Assembly (NCBI RefSeq): GCF_028858725.1
Contig: NC_084774.1
Coordinates: forward strand, 8,530,001-8,594,000
DNA length: 64,000 bases
Origin: Colius striatus
Taxonomy: Eukaryota > Chordata > Aves > Coliiformes > Coliidae
Direction of reading: 5' to 3'
A program made the translations under genes and the position numbers. This document shows positions 41,617-53,877 of this stretch, in pieces (position 1 is the first letter of the stretch; each line of letters starts with the position of its first letter). The notes under the pieces were generated by a model. It made no database searches and was not told the DNA's origin. It saw nothing but the letters and a program-made list of their open reading frames with translations.

Positions 41617-44600
41617 GTCCCGCGCTCTGCAGGTAACGCTCCTCTTTTGTTTCGTTTGTTTTTTCCTTCCCCACAATCAGGTCGTATCAAAAAAAGAACC
41701 GAAACCAGCTGTTTACATGCAGGAATCAGGAATTTTGCCTTGAAGCCGCTGGAAGGCAGAGCTCCCTGCTCACTCCCCCAGCACACACCCACTCCTTGTC
41801 CGTCCCTCTGCCCGGCTCCTGCCTGGTGCCCCCGGGACGCGTGGGCGGCCGCTGCCGTCCTTTGCCCGGAGCTTCTGATGGGCTTCTCATTGTCAGCATC
41901 CGGCCCATTACCCGGCACGGCTGTCTCTGGCCACTCCCGGCCTCACCAGGCACTGCCCCGAGCTCCCTCCTGCCCTCTCGGCAGCGGCAGCCACCGTGCC
42001 AGCCCCAGCTCCTGGTGCCCATCCCACCCCCTCTCTGGTTTTGGGGAACAGCCGATTCCTTTTGCTTTTTGACTGCATTTAAGGCACGGCTTCAATTTTC
42101 TCCCCTTCCTTGTCGCCGCCCTCGGGGAGGGATGTGGAGCCATGCAGAGCCCGCCCTGCCCGACGCCCTGTGCCGTGAGGGTCTTTGGGGGTTCGGCATC
42201 CCCAGGTCTGGCTTTTCCCTCGCCACGCGCCCTCCCCAGCAGCCGCTTTGGGCAGAGCCACGTTGCACACACGTGATCCGCACGTGGACGGGGGAGCTTG
42301 TGTTGTTCCTCTCGCCAGGCGCTTGTGCACAGGCGGCTGCGCCTGGGAGCCACCTCCAACCCCAGCAAGGACGAGCCCTTTCCCAAGCAGCCAGCTCCTG
42401 TTTCAGCCTGGGAGCTGGTGCCCTGTGTAGGATCTGCTCTGGGCTGGCTCACCTTGGCTGGGGGAGCCGGGTGCCAGGCCCCAGGGAGCAGGCAGGGCAG
42501 GTGGGCTGCAGGAAAGCTGCCTTAAGTAACCTCCCCCCTGGGGCTGGAGCAGTGGCAGCCGATGCCCGTGGGGTGTGGGTGATGCTCTGGCACGCAGCAC
42601 CACACCACGTCCTACTGCTGCCTGTGCCAAGGGCAGGGGCACCAGGCAGAGCCCTGCCAAGGAGCTTCCCGGCAGGGAAAGTCCAGTGGCAGCAGCTCCT
42701 CTGTCTGGGCTTTTCTTTGCTTTTCCTCATGGCTCCTTCCTGCAGGGAGCTGCCTCCTCCCGCTGCTGCCAGCACGTGGCTGCTGCAGGCCGTGCGTGTG
42801 GGGCAGGGGCTGTGCTCAGGGAGGGCTGTGCTGGGGGAAGGGGGTGCTGGGGGGACCCTGGCCACCCCCAACTGCCAACCCTGGGGCCGTGGCTCTGCTG
42901 GGCTCAGCAGGGACTGCTGCATGATGTGGCCTCTGAGGTCCCCCATGGCCCCGATTCCCTGCGGAGCTCTGGGTGTGTGGAAGCTCCTCTGTCTCCTCCT
43001 GGGCAGGGCTGTGCTGGGGACAGCAGGGCACCCACTCCCCAGGGCTCTGCCTCTCTTGGGGCTGCCAGTTCCTCTGGTCTGTTCCTGCCCTTTGCCACGG
43101 GGCCAGATGGAGCCTTGACCAGGAGAAGGGGCATCCTCCATGCCCCGAGCCCTGATACCCCCCTGAGGTGGCTTGGGGTGTGGGGAACCAGCCTGGCCCT
43201 GCTGCTGGCAGTGCCAGTATCCCTGCATCCCCATCTCAGCCGCGGGGACAGGCAGAGGGACAGCCGTGTCCCACAGCCCGGGGTCGGGCTGCCGGGTGTC
43301 CCCTGTCCCGGGGGGCCTCGCTGACGGCCCCCTCCTCAGCGTTGTAGATGTGTCGGTGTGTAGCGGTAGCTGTGCTTGTGAGGGCGGCGCGGTAGCCGCC
43401 GCTGCGGTAGCCCCGGTGCGGTGCCGGTGCCGGCCTGCGGGGGCAGGCGGGCGGCACGCACCAGACACGTGTTTCCCCTATAGAGCGCGGCCCCCCCCCC
43501 GGCCGCTCCCACCGCCCCCAGCCCCACACGAGGTGGAAAAGCCAAATAAGCGCCTGCACCCTTCTCACCGCTGCCCCGGGGGAGGGGGGAATCTGCCTTC
43601 CCACTGCCCCGGGCGGCCCCACGCCAGGAGCACCCCGAGCATCCCGTGTGTGAGCCCCGGGCGCCCCGCGGCTCTCCAGCACACGCACGTCTCGACCAGC
43701 ACCTCGGTGCCTTCTGGGGCCGTGTGGCCACCCTGTGCCATGGCTGGGGGCACCTGGGAAAGGCACTGAAGCCTCAACCCACTGTCCCTGACCACGGGGG
43801 ATGCCAGAGCCCTCCAGTACCGGCAGGGCCTGAGGCCACGGTGAGGGTCTCTCATCATCCGTGGGCTCTGCCGGTGCTGCAGCTGGGGGGCTGCATCACC
43901 CACGGGTGGCCCGGGGGTCCCGGTGACCCCCTTTGTGCCGTGTGTCACCCGTGGGCCGGCGTGCTCCCTCCCCACACCGTCAGGCAAAACCTTTCCTCAG
44001 GAGCAGGTTCTGGGTCAGCACCAGAACCGGAGCCAGAGCCGGGGCCTCCCTGCCCTGGCCACAAGCACAACACCATCCGCTTCGTCCCCGTCCCCGCGCC
44101 ATCCCCCTCCTGCCCCTCTCCCCAAGCCTCACTGGGTGTTCCTTGTTGGGGGAAGAACCGTTGTGGACAGTGGTGGATTTTCTGTGCCGTGTGGTTGTAG
44201 TTCTTAGAGACCCCCCCCACCCCACCCCTCCTCCCCCAGCGTGTGGCCCCCCCCGCCGCGCCCCCGCCTCCCCGTGCTGGCTGGCTGGCGTGTGCGAGCG
44301 TGTGTGCGTGCGTGTGCCACCTGCCATCACTAGAGACAAAGAGTTCATCACCGAGAATGAACAATAATAAAACATAAACCAAACCTCTCTCAGGAAGAAG
44401 CCGCCCCGGGGGCCGTGTAGGGCCGGGGGCTCCCGGAGCCGGCGGGGCCCGGCGCAGCCTCCGGCCGGCCGCCAGCGCTCGGGGTCACCGTTGTCGTGTC
44501 GTGTTCGTGAAGGGTTCGTGAAGGGTTCCTCTATCTGTTGTCTTGGAGAAAAAAAAAAGCATAGGCTTTTAGCCCAGGGGCAGCCCCGGCCCGGCCCGGG

Positions 44601-44665
44601 GGGTGCCCCCAGGCCCCTCGCTCCTGACTGTTGTGACTGTGGAATAAAGTGTGTTGGTCTGTTGG
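41617..44665 (+). other. SOX12: SOX12 3'UTR
   Basis: No ORF with recognisable content. Two AATAAA signals in plus orientation, at 44366-44371 and 44643-44648, the second followed by a GT-rich segment (GTGTGTTGGTCTGTTGG). The UTR of about 3 kb fits SoxC genes. Confidence 0.65.
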
Positions 44666-45380
44666 CCGCGGCTCCGCTGCTCCCGCGCCGCCTCCCTCCT
44701 CCCAGGGGCACACGGGGGTCCCAGCGGGATACAGGGGTGCCCGAGGGGATGGTGTGGGGGGTCCAAAGGGGGATGTGGGGCTCTGTCAGTGTCCCCCGTG
44801 GCTCAGCCTGAGGGAGGGAGGGGTTGGGGGGGGTTCAGGGGTTAATCCACCCCCACGGGAGGGCTCAGGCAGGGGGTGGGAATGGGCTCAGGGACAGGCG
44901 CTGCCTGCGTCACTCACCCACCCCGCGGCTGTTGCCACGGCAACAAGGGCAGCCCGGAGCATCCCTGGGTAGCACCGGCCCCTCCTGGCGATGTTGGCAC
45001 CGGGGATGGCCCCAGTGAGGAGGAGGCTGTGCTGCACTGACCTCCACAACACAACCAAAAAGCACACGGGACGGTGCTTCGCTGCCTCTTCAGCCCCACC
45101 TGCTCTGCTGCCAGACCTCAGCGCCGCCCTCCAGCCCCTCAAAGACCCCTTCAGCCCCAACACCCCCTCCTCAGCCTCCGCCTGCACCCCCCTCCCAAAG
45201 GGCTTTGACACAGGGACCTAAATCCAGCCCTAGCTTTATCTGGTTAAACGTGGCCAGCAGCCCCGTGGCACCCAGCAATGCCCATTCCCAGCCTGGGGCA
45301 GGACACAAATGCCACCAGAGCAGCTCTGGCAGCTGCAGTCAGCCCGGGGGGGGTGTGGGGCGAGGAAGTGTGTTTAGTAA
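44666..45380. other. SOX12-TBC1D20 convergent intergenic region
   Basis: About 700 bp between two convergent 3' ends. It contains an RFX-type palindrome GTTGCCACGGCAAC (44931-44944). No coding exon is supported. NRSN2, TRIB3 and RBCK1, which lie between these genes in human, are not present. Confidence 0.6.
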
Positions 45381-45383
45381 CTG

Positions 45384-45389
45384 TTTATT
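45384..45389 (-). terminator. TBC1D20: TBC1D20 poly(A) signal (AATAAA)
   Basis: AATAAA on the minus strand in an AT-rich patch (45370-45425), about 1.9 kb downstream of the stop codon, giving a 3'UTR of roughly 1.9 kb. Confidence 0.65.
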
Positions 45390-46907
45390 GTACAGTTATT
45401 GGGTTTGTACAAATCTGCATTTACACAGGTGGGTGTGAGTCTGTACACAGCAACTGCTGCACCCCAAGCAACCGTCTCCCCCCCAGCCCTCCCTCCCCCA
45501 GGACCACACAAGGACTAAAGTGCATCATGGCCAGAGAGTGGGGGGCTGCAGGGGCTTCCCTGGGGGGGAACTGGCCATCCCCTCCTTCGAGGCACTGGAG
45601 GGGCCTCTGGCAGCACCCCCAGCTCCCCACAGCCTCTCCTGCACCACGAGGCTCTAAAGTGCGAAATCCCCCCACCCCCCAGCAGTGATGAGGGGCCAGA
45701 AACAGGCTCTGCCTTCAGCCACACTGCAGGAGGAGACCCCTGAGCAGCCCCCAGTCCATGCCAGTGACATGTACAGCCCTGGCACCAGCCCCAGGGGCTT
45801 TGGCTCACTGCCCTGCCTGTGTGAGAGCAGACTCACCGGCTCCTGACTCCAGCAGAGAAACCTCTGCTCAGGGGTTTATGGAAACAGGGGCAAGGCCTGA
45901 CAAGTGCCCACAGGCCCTGGGGCCAGCTCGGGTCAGAAAGGCACAGCCCACGGAGTGAGGGCCCAAGGGACAACCCAGGCCTGCCCCTGCAGTGGGTATG
46001 AATGGAGGGGCAGTGGGGTGGGACAGGAGGGGGCTGAGCTTTGCAGCACACCAGCTTTCTTCTCTCCATCCCAAAACTCTTCAACCAACAGCTGCTTTCC
46101 AGGTTTGCACCCCCCTGGGCACGGCACGGATGGCTCTGGGCACACACAGCAATGGTGGGGGTGGGGGGAGCTGTAAGGGACAGGTAAGGGCACTTGAGGG
46201 AGGCTGAGCAGCTCAGGGGAGAGGTAGAGGCATGTGGTGTCTATTGGCTTTGTCTGTATGGGACACTGAGCTGTGCAGGGCTCGCTGCTGAGCTGGGAGG
46301 GCAGGGAGAGCCAGGGCTGCTCCCAGGGCTGGGGGGAGACAGGAGATACATGGGGGGACTTTTGGGAAACCTCCTCCCTCGTGGGGAGGTGACACTGAAG
46401 CCTGGTCAGCCCCAGGGGGAGACTCGTGACAGATTTCTCACCACAATGACTTCTGTCCTGGGCAAAGTGCTTCATAAGGTGGAAAATGCCTTTCTCTGGA
46501 GCCTGTGAAAGACCAGCCTGCACCAGGCATTTATGGTGCTGCCAAGACTTGTGGTGGCAGGGTCTGGTGTGTGACAGCACATACCTTGGGCTCGGAGACT
46601 CACACTCGTCTCTGACCTCACTGACCCGAGATCTGACTGTGCTATTGCCTGGGAAGGAGCCTCAGAGCCAAACTGCCACGGGTCTGACCCCATCCCCTGC
46701 CCTTTTCTTCTGTAAACAGATCAGGCTGCCCAGGGGAGGAAGCACAAGGAGCCAGGGAGTGTGACACGCTGAAGAGAACCTGACAGGGGCTTGTGGAAGG
46801 TTTGGCTCCACGCTGGGCTTGCCTCTGGGAAAGGGAAGGGTCAGAGCAGTGGTGGGACAGGCTGGCAGACACGGAGCCAGAGACTGCCCTGCTCCTCAGG
46901 AGTGTAA

Positions 46908-46950
46908 CAGCCCCACACACACACACCCCCACACACACCCCCCTCCAGGC
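46908..46950. repeat. (CA)n-rich microsatellite
   Basis: Interrupted CACACACA/CCCCC in the TBC1D20 3'UTR. Confidence 0.85.
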
Positions 46951-47311
46951 CAACCCCTGCTGCAGCACCGACCCCTGGGGCAGGGTCTGTCACCCGGGGA
47001 GGACGTGGCATCCTTCCAGCACAGCTCTGCACTCGCACAGTCACCTGTGTGCAGCCCACAGGGTCCGAGCCCCCACAGCTCCAGCTGCTCAGCGCTGCCC
47101 AGGGTGGAGGGTGCAGGGGATCAATCCTGCTGGGCTGATCCCATCCCCTCCCAGTCTGTCCCCGCTGCCAAGGCCAAAGAAAGCATCACCTGACGCAGCA
47201 AGAACTAAAACCTCCTCACACAGGTCACTTGTGGCGAGTCCCTGGCGCAGGCAGTGGCTGGCCCCGGGCCAGGGGGCGCTGGCAGGGGCTGGGGGGGCCC
47301 CTCCTCCGGCC

Positions 47312-50300
47312 TCAAGGGAAAAGCTGCAGCTCAAACTTGGGCGCCCACTCCAGCGCGCTCTTCACCACGGCCAGGGCGGCCGCCCCCAGCGCCACCGTCA
47401 GCCCCATCACCGCCAGCTTCACCAGGCGGTTGGTCCTGGGCTTCCTCAGGATGGATTTTGTCCGCTCCTCGGCCCGAGGCCGTTCCCTGAAGCGTCTCCT
47501 CAGGGCGTCTGGGCGCTGCTGCACCGCCGCCAGCTCAAAGTCCTTGAACGTGGAGGCTGCGGTTCTGTGGGGGAACGGACGTGTCAGCGAGGGCCTGCAC
47601 TGGGGAAGGGGCTGGAGCACTGGGGAAGGGGCAGAGGGAATTGGGGTGTTGAGCCTGGAGGGGGCTGAGGGCAGACAGGAGCACTCTCTGACACTCCCTG
47701 ACAGGAGGCTGCAGGAGCTGGGGGTCAATCTCTCTAATAAAGAGTGATAGGAGAAGAGGAAAGGGGCTGGAGTTGCCCCAGGGGAGATTGAGGTTGGAAC
47801 TGAGGCAGAGCTGTTTCCCTGAGAGGGGTGTCAGCCCCTGTGCCAGGCTGCCCAGGGAGCTGGGGAGTGCCCAGCCCTGGAGGGATCCCAAAGCCGTGGG
47901 GCTGAGGTGCTGAGGGCTGTGGGTCAGTGCTGGGCTGGGCAGTGTAAGGACAGGGCTGGGACTCCAGGAGCTTCAAGCTCTGTTATAACCCAAATAATTC
48001 TGTGATCGGATGATTCTATGAAGCAGTGTCCCCAGCTCGTGGGCAGGAGCTGTGCCCTGCCAGGGAAGGGGATCTACCCCAGGCAGCCAGGCCTGGCGAG
48101 GGGCTGTGCAGAGCTCCCCACACTCACCGTTCTGCCTGCTGCTGAGCTGCCTCCTTGGCAAGTTTGGATGGTGGGAACTGCACAAAAAGGTCCCCAGCTT
48201 TGCTGATGAGTCTCTCGTAAGGAAGGTCCTGTGGGATCTGGGACAGGAGGTGGTGGACAGAGGCCATGTCACACTCACAGTCCAGAACTTCCTGCCCTCG
48301 GTACAGCACGATCTGCAGGGAGGAGGGAGAGTGCTGAGGCTGGGACATGGGGACAACCTGGCACTTGTCAGAGCCTGAAGAGAAAAACATTTTGCTCCCA
48401 GGTGAAGGACCTGCTCTAGCTCAAGGGCCAGGCCACACTCACACGTTCCCCAGCATGGAACAGAAATGCCAAACCCTCCCCGAGCCTCTGAGCTCATGCA
48501 AAGCCCATTCCTGGGTAAACGTCTGTTTCTGAGCACAGCCTGCTGCTGGCAGGATTTCACTCAATGCTGTGTACTCCAACAGGGATTTGTTTGCACCTCT
48601 CAGAGGAGAAAGGAGATGGATGCTGAGTACAGGCTGTGCCCAGCCAGCCAGGCTCCCTGGCACTCAGGCAGACACCCAGCAGCATCAAAGCAAAGAAAAA
48701 CCCCAGGTCACGCTGCCTCCACGGCACTGAACTGCAAGTGCTGCAGAACCCCCCCACCCCCCAGCTGCAAGGAGCCAGACTGGATCCCACCTGCCCTCTG
48801 CAGAGATCTGCTGGGCCCTGCACCAGCCCCAGACCACCAGCACTGGGTCAGTCAACCCCACTCTGGCCAATACTCACCACGGCAGCAAAATAGATGGGCA
48901 TGAGCGGGTGGCAGGCCAGGAAGAAGTCGTACAATCGTACCACGTGCCTGAAGTCAGACAGGACGTGCCCAAACCAGGTGATGAGCCAGCTCAGGGCAAA
49001 GATGGTTCCCACCTCAGCACTGCAGAGAGAAGCTGCTGTTAGACCAGCCAAGGGGCTTTGAAACATCCCCCTTAGCTGTGGGTCGGCTGTGAATCGCTCT
49101 GAGGAAGCCACTGTGCTGCTGAGGGTGTGCTGGGGCGTGCTGGGGTTGTGCTGGGGAGTGCTGGGGCATGCTAGGGGTGTGCTGGGGCATGCTAGGGGCG
49201 TGGTGGGGGATGCTGGGGGTGTGCTGGTGCAAACAGCCCCGGGAACAGTGATGTGAGACAGGCAGGAGGCCCCAAGGGAAGGAAGGTCTGTGTACCTCTG
49301 CATGAAGTCATGCACCTCAGGGTTCATCTGGTCTATGATGGGCATCAGGTAATTTAAGATGTGCTTGGTGTTATCCATCGTTGGGTCCATAAAATCCCTG
49401 AGGACAGATTCAAAAGAAGCTCCAGCAGCCATGCCAGCCAGCTTTCCCCCCAGGGAAGCAGCCAGCAGGTAAATAAACATCCTGGCAAGAAACAGACATG
49501 CCCCAGCCCCACGGGGTTCTGTGTCTTCAGGACACTCCCCTTCCTGCCTGGCTGGGCCACACCTGGCTGAGCTGCACAGAAAAGCCACAGCCACAGCTGG
49601 CAATTCTTATCATGTGACCTGTAAAACCTTTCCAGCACCCAAAGCACAGGTCCCTGTCTGGGAAAGGAGGGAGGATCCCTCCAAACTGCTCCCCAGCTGA
49701 AGGCTTCTTCTCATTTCAGTGCACAAACAACAGAGTCAGTTGACTTTTGGGGCAAAGCTGCCCGGGGCCGTGCAAGGGGAGCAGGAGGCACCAGGCTGAG
49801 CCAGTGCCTGAGACCCCAAGAGCCCTGGCAGCAGAGACTGAGGGAGAGTGATGAATAATGCACATGTGTTGGCTTTTTCAACTTCAAGAGATGCTACAGA
49901 TGAAGTGACAGCCTTCAGCCATCCCTTCCCAAGGGCACCAGTCCCTGCAAAGCCACGCGCTATCCTGTGGTGCCGCTCTTGTCCCACAGCACCCTCTGGC
50001 CACAGAGCTGAGAGGCAGCCAGCCTGAACCCTCCAGGCAGCCCCTCTGCCCCAGCCAAGCCCCTGGGTACCTGAGATGATGCGTGGAGAGCTTTTCCACC
50101 AGGGCTGTGGCCAGCCGGTCGCCCACCACCAGCAGGAAGGTGACCACGATGTCGTGGTAGCCCTGGTAGTAGTGCAGCTGGGGGTTGCGCTTCAGCACGT
50201 GCAGGATGATGTCGATGAGGTCCTCCTGCAAACCTTCCCTCTGCTCATCTGGCATCCCTGTGGGCACAGCACCAGGGCCACATGGGATGGGCTGTGCCAC

Positions 50301-53300
50301 CCGCCCCGGGAGCGACCACGGCGTGTGGAGAGAGGCCCGAAGGACTGACCGACCCGCTGAGCCCAAGGGATGTGGTGCAAGGGAGAGGGGGTAAAACCAG
50401 CAGAAAAGGGATCCTGAGTCCTAATCCTGCCTCCCCAAAGCCCTGACAGCCCAGGGGAAGCAGCCAGTGGGGAGGGTGTTTAACCTGCAGTCACTGGGGA
50501 GGACGGGAGTGGGGTTTGCTGGTTTGTACAGCCCAGTGAAGAGTGAACTGTGCTGCCATCCAGCACTACTGAGGGCATTGTAATTGGGTTTTTTTCATTT
50601 CCCAGGGGTTCTAGAACTTGAACAAGGCCCATTTGCACAGAAACTGTGCCAAGTGCCTCCCCTGCCACAACTGTCTGTCCCTCCCTCGCTCACACCGTGC
50701 GTTTGGGGACAGGATGTCGGAGGAAAAACATTGTTCCTGCCTTGCACAGCTGCAGCCAGTTTCTGGCTGTCCTTGTCAACAGAGAAAATGCCCAAAGGCC
50801 AAGCAGAGAGTCTCAGTGGAGATCCTGCAATGACAAAGTTCCCCTTTTCCCCTGCTTCACTAATGCATCTAAAAATAGGCAGGAGGCTGCCATTCAAGGG
50901 CAACTCCCCGATACTAGCAGCCCCTTCAGGAATCAGACTTCCTCACAGTATCCACACTCAAGAGAATCAGAGTGAATCAACTGTTTACACAAAACAAAAG
51001 CAGCAGAAAGGGGAAGGAGATTCTGGCTCTACAGAGTGACAGAGCTGCTGGATTAGGTGTTTTATAAATAGCCCAGCCAGCCACCCCTCAGAACTGAACA
51101 ACTGTGAGGACAGTTTGCTTCTAAAGCTTCAGACTTCTCATAAACTTGGTGCATGAACCTGATTTTGAGACTGACACCAAAAATTGTTCTAAGCCCTGAC
51201 AAACCTGCCCCTGTACCAAGGTGAAGTGTTCATTCCTCAAGCACCCCATCTGTCCTTATCTTGCCCTGTTCATGAGTGAGGGACATGCAGGATCTGGGCC
51301 TCACTGCAAACGTTTGAGGGTACTGGCTGTGGGAATAGGGGCTCAGTGGGGCAGAGACAAGTCTCACATCCAACACCAGCTGTAGCACAGGCAGCAGGAG
51401 GAAACCAACAGCCACAGAATGGCTCCATTGCACAAAGAAGCTGCTGAACGCCCGCAGGGAAAAGGCTTTCTGGAAGCCAGGCTCTCAGAGCAGAGAAGAA
51501 TCACCTGCTGCAGCCCCCTGGGTAAGGCTGGAGCCTCACAGCAGAGACCTTCCCCCCATAGAGCAGGAGAGGAGAATCCCTCTGACCTGGAGGGAAGCGG
51601 CGCAGGGATCGCTGCACGTCCAGTAACACCTGCTGGTAATCCTTGTTGTCCTCCCGCAGCTCCTTCCCTGCTCGGGAAAAGAGCAGCAGGATTAACACTG
51701 AGCACTGCAAAGGAGCCAGGAGACACCCTGGCAAAGGCAGGAGGATGAGGCTGCACACACACACACCCCAACATCCCCTTCTGTGTCTGTCCCACCCGAG
51801 CCCTGTCCCCTCACACACTAACGGCACCTCAGGGTGAGGAATGAGACTGGTATTTCTTTAAACACACATCAAAACACTTCATCTGAGAGGCCTTGGCAGT
51901 GCTGCAGGTATCTGTGCTCCACAGTGTTGCTGTGCAGTTCCAAGTGTGCTCAGCAGCAGCAAGGTGTGGAGACCACAAAGAGGAGGTGACGAAACAATCC
52001 AGAATAAACCCCACTCACGGGCAGCCAAGAGAGCTGCAACTGAGAGGAGTTTGTTGACCCACTGAACTATTTGTGATCATGTGAGTTTAAACCTTGTCTT
52101 CCAGCAGCTCTGATCACGTGACTCCATCCTGCTCCTGGTTCCTGAGTGGTTCAGGAACAACAAAATCGGCCCTGGGCACAGTGACGATAAGGTTTAAAAG
52201 CCACACAGGTACCTCCCCAGGAAGGGCATTTTCCCTGCGTCTGCTCTGGCCAAACAACACACGAGCCTCATGCAACAAACTGCTTCATCTGTGCCTGGAG
52301 GAGGCAGCTGGGGATTCTGGCCAAGCTAGGGCTCAGCACAGCCACCTCCCCACAGGAGTAACAAACGTGGAGCCTGACACTGTGATGATGAGCTCAGAGG
52401 TGCCAGCTGACTGCTCGGGGCCTCAGCAGCCACATCCAAAGCCACCGCTGGCACTGAAGATGACAACGGCCTCCCAGCACAAGGGGAATGCTCTTCTTAG
52501 GAAGCTGTGGATGTCCAAAGCTCCCCATTGCATAGGACACAGGAGCTTGGAGTGCACAGGGCAGCATGTCCCAGGCTTCTCCCTACCTGGAGGAGGGGGC
52601 AGGTCGTCTGTGTTCACGCTGAGCAGCTTGGGCCAGACCTTGCAGCGGATCTCGTCAGTGAGCAGCCCGCCCTCGCTGATGGCCATGCGCCGCAGAGCTG
52701 CCACGTCGATGGGCTCACTGTTCAGGGCCTGGTAGATCTCAGCCACTTTTCTTTTCTTCTTGGCATCAAAGTCTGTGAGAATATAAAAGGAAAGCTGATG
52801 GACAAGGGCAGCAGGTCAGAGGGGAGGCAAAATCCACTCACAGCCAAGGCACACAGACACACAACCCCCCTGCCCAGGGAGATGATGCAGGACAGTCAGC
52901 ACATAGCCTGCCAGGATGAGCTGGGCCCTGGGGGGTGACCCACCAGCTGACTGTCCCCATCCCCACAGGCTCAGCACGTCATGGGCACCCCCATCAATCC
53001 CACTGGTCCCACACCAGGCACCACCAGTGCTGCCCATGCAGAGCCCTCGCCCTCACCTCCCATCCTCCCCAACAGATCACAGCTCCATCCTGGACTGTGA
53101 CTGCCCTGGGTGCTGGTTCAGCCCTGCCTGGGTGCTAGGAGCCCACCAAGTCGTTCTGTCACTCCTCCTTCTCAACTGGACAGGCCTTTTATTTCCCTTC
53201 CTGTCCCTGTTGCCAGCACAGTTCGTTATCTGCAGGCGAGAGGCGTCAGCCCCGCTCAGCGCCACGCACCCGCTGGGCTGCCACGTCTGAGGCCCCGGGG

Positions 53301-53877
53301 AGGAGGAGACAAAGCCAACGGAAGGAGAAACTCCTGCTCACACACAAGGAACTTGAGGAGCAGCAGGAAGGACGGAGCCCACACCGCGGGCAAACACCAG
53401 CCCAGCGTTCACACGGTGCAAACGCAGAGCCGGCAGCGGCTGCCTCAGCGCAGCCCTGTGCTCCCCGCACGCCCGGAGCCCCAGCTGGCCGCGTTGCGCC
53501 GCGGCCGCACGAGCCCGGAGCGCGGGGGCTGCCGCCAGCCGGGCGGTTGGTGCTTCCGGGGGCTAAAACCGACGCCGCAACGGTTCCCCCCGAGCAGCGG
53601 CGGCAACGAATCGCAACGGGCGCCGGCGCTCGCACCGGCCTCGGCGGCCGCCCCTCGGCACAGCGGACGGAGCACGGGGAGCTCCAGGCCCCGGCCGCGG
53701 GCCCGTCCGGAGCCGCGGGGGCGCGGCTGGAGCCGAGCGAAGGCGTCGGGGTCCCCCCGAGACCCCCCCGGCCCGGTCCCCGCCGCCAGGGGGCGCTCCG
53801 GCCCGCCGCCGCCCCCCGCCCGCCAGGCCCGTACCGTGGCCGCCGCCACCGTTGCGCGGCGGGCTCCGCCGGGCCAT
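47312..53877 (-). CDS. TBC1D20: TBC1D20, TBC-domain Rab GTPase-activating protein, 392 aa
   Basis: ER-anchored GAP for RAB1/RAB2 (and RAB18-linked functions) in the early secretory pathway. Exons (minus): 53835-53877, 52587-52772, 51587-51667, 50071-50257, 49296-49397, 48878-49019, 48128-48312, 47312-47564; all GT-AG and in phase. Dual-finger catalytic residues are intact: LLDVQRSLRRFPPG (arginine finger R96) and HYYQGYHDIVV (glutamine finger Q135), each nine residues before human R105 and Q144. Other landmarks: RRMAISEGGLLTDEI, MDPTMDNTKHILNYLMPIID, LSWLITWFGHVLSDFRHVV. A C-terminal membrane anchor is at about 362-383 (LAVMGLTVALGAAALAVV) and the protein ends KFELQLFP. Human protein is 403 aa; the shortening is in the N-terminal 15-25 residues. 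Upstream of CSNK2A1 with the same orientation and order as in human. Confidence 0.96.
47645..48021 (+). mobile_element. CR1 LINE 3' fragment
   Basis: Sense copy in the last TBC1D20 intron. Blocks in order: TTGAGCCTGGAGGGGGCTGA, AGTGATAGGAGAAGAGGAAA, GTTGCCCCAGGGGAGATTGA, CCAGGCTGCCCAGGGAGCTG, ending ATTCTGTGATCGGATGATTC TATG, the CR1 terminal repeat. It starts within 85 bp of the exon at 47312-47564. Confidence 0.85.
49110..49225. repeat. Minisatellite (GTGCTGGGGCATGCTAGGG)
   Basis: About seven degenerate copies of a 13-17-bp unit in the TBC1D20 intron between exons 5 and 6. Confidence 0.88.

Noticed and set aside
39739-41676. 645-codon minus-strand open frame opposite SOX12
   Set aside because: Mirror frame of the SOX12 coding region and its CpG island; no family resemblance.
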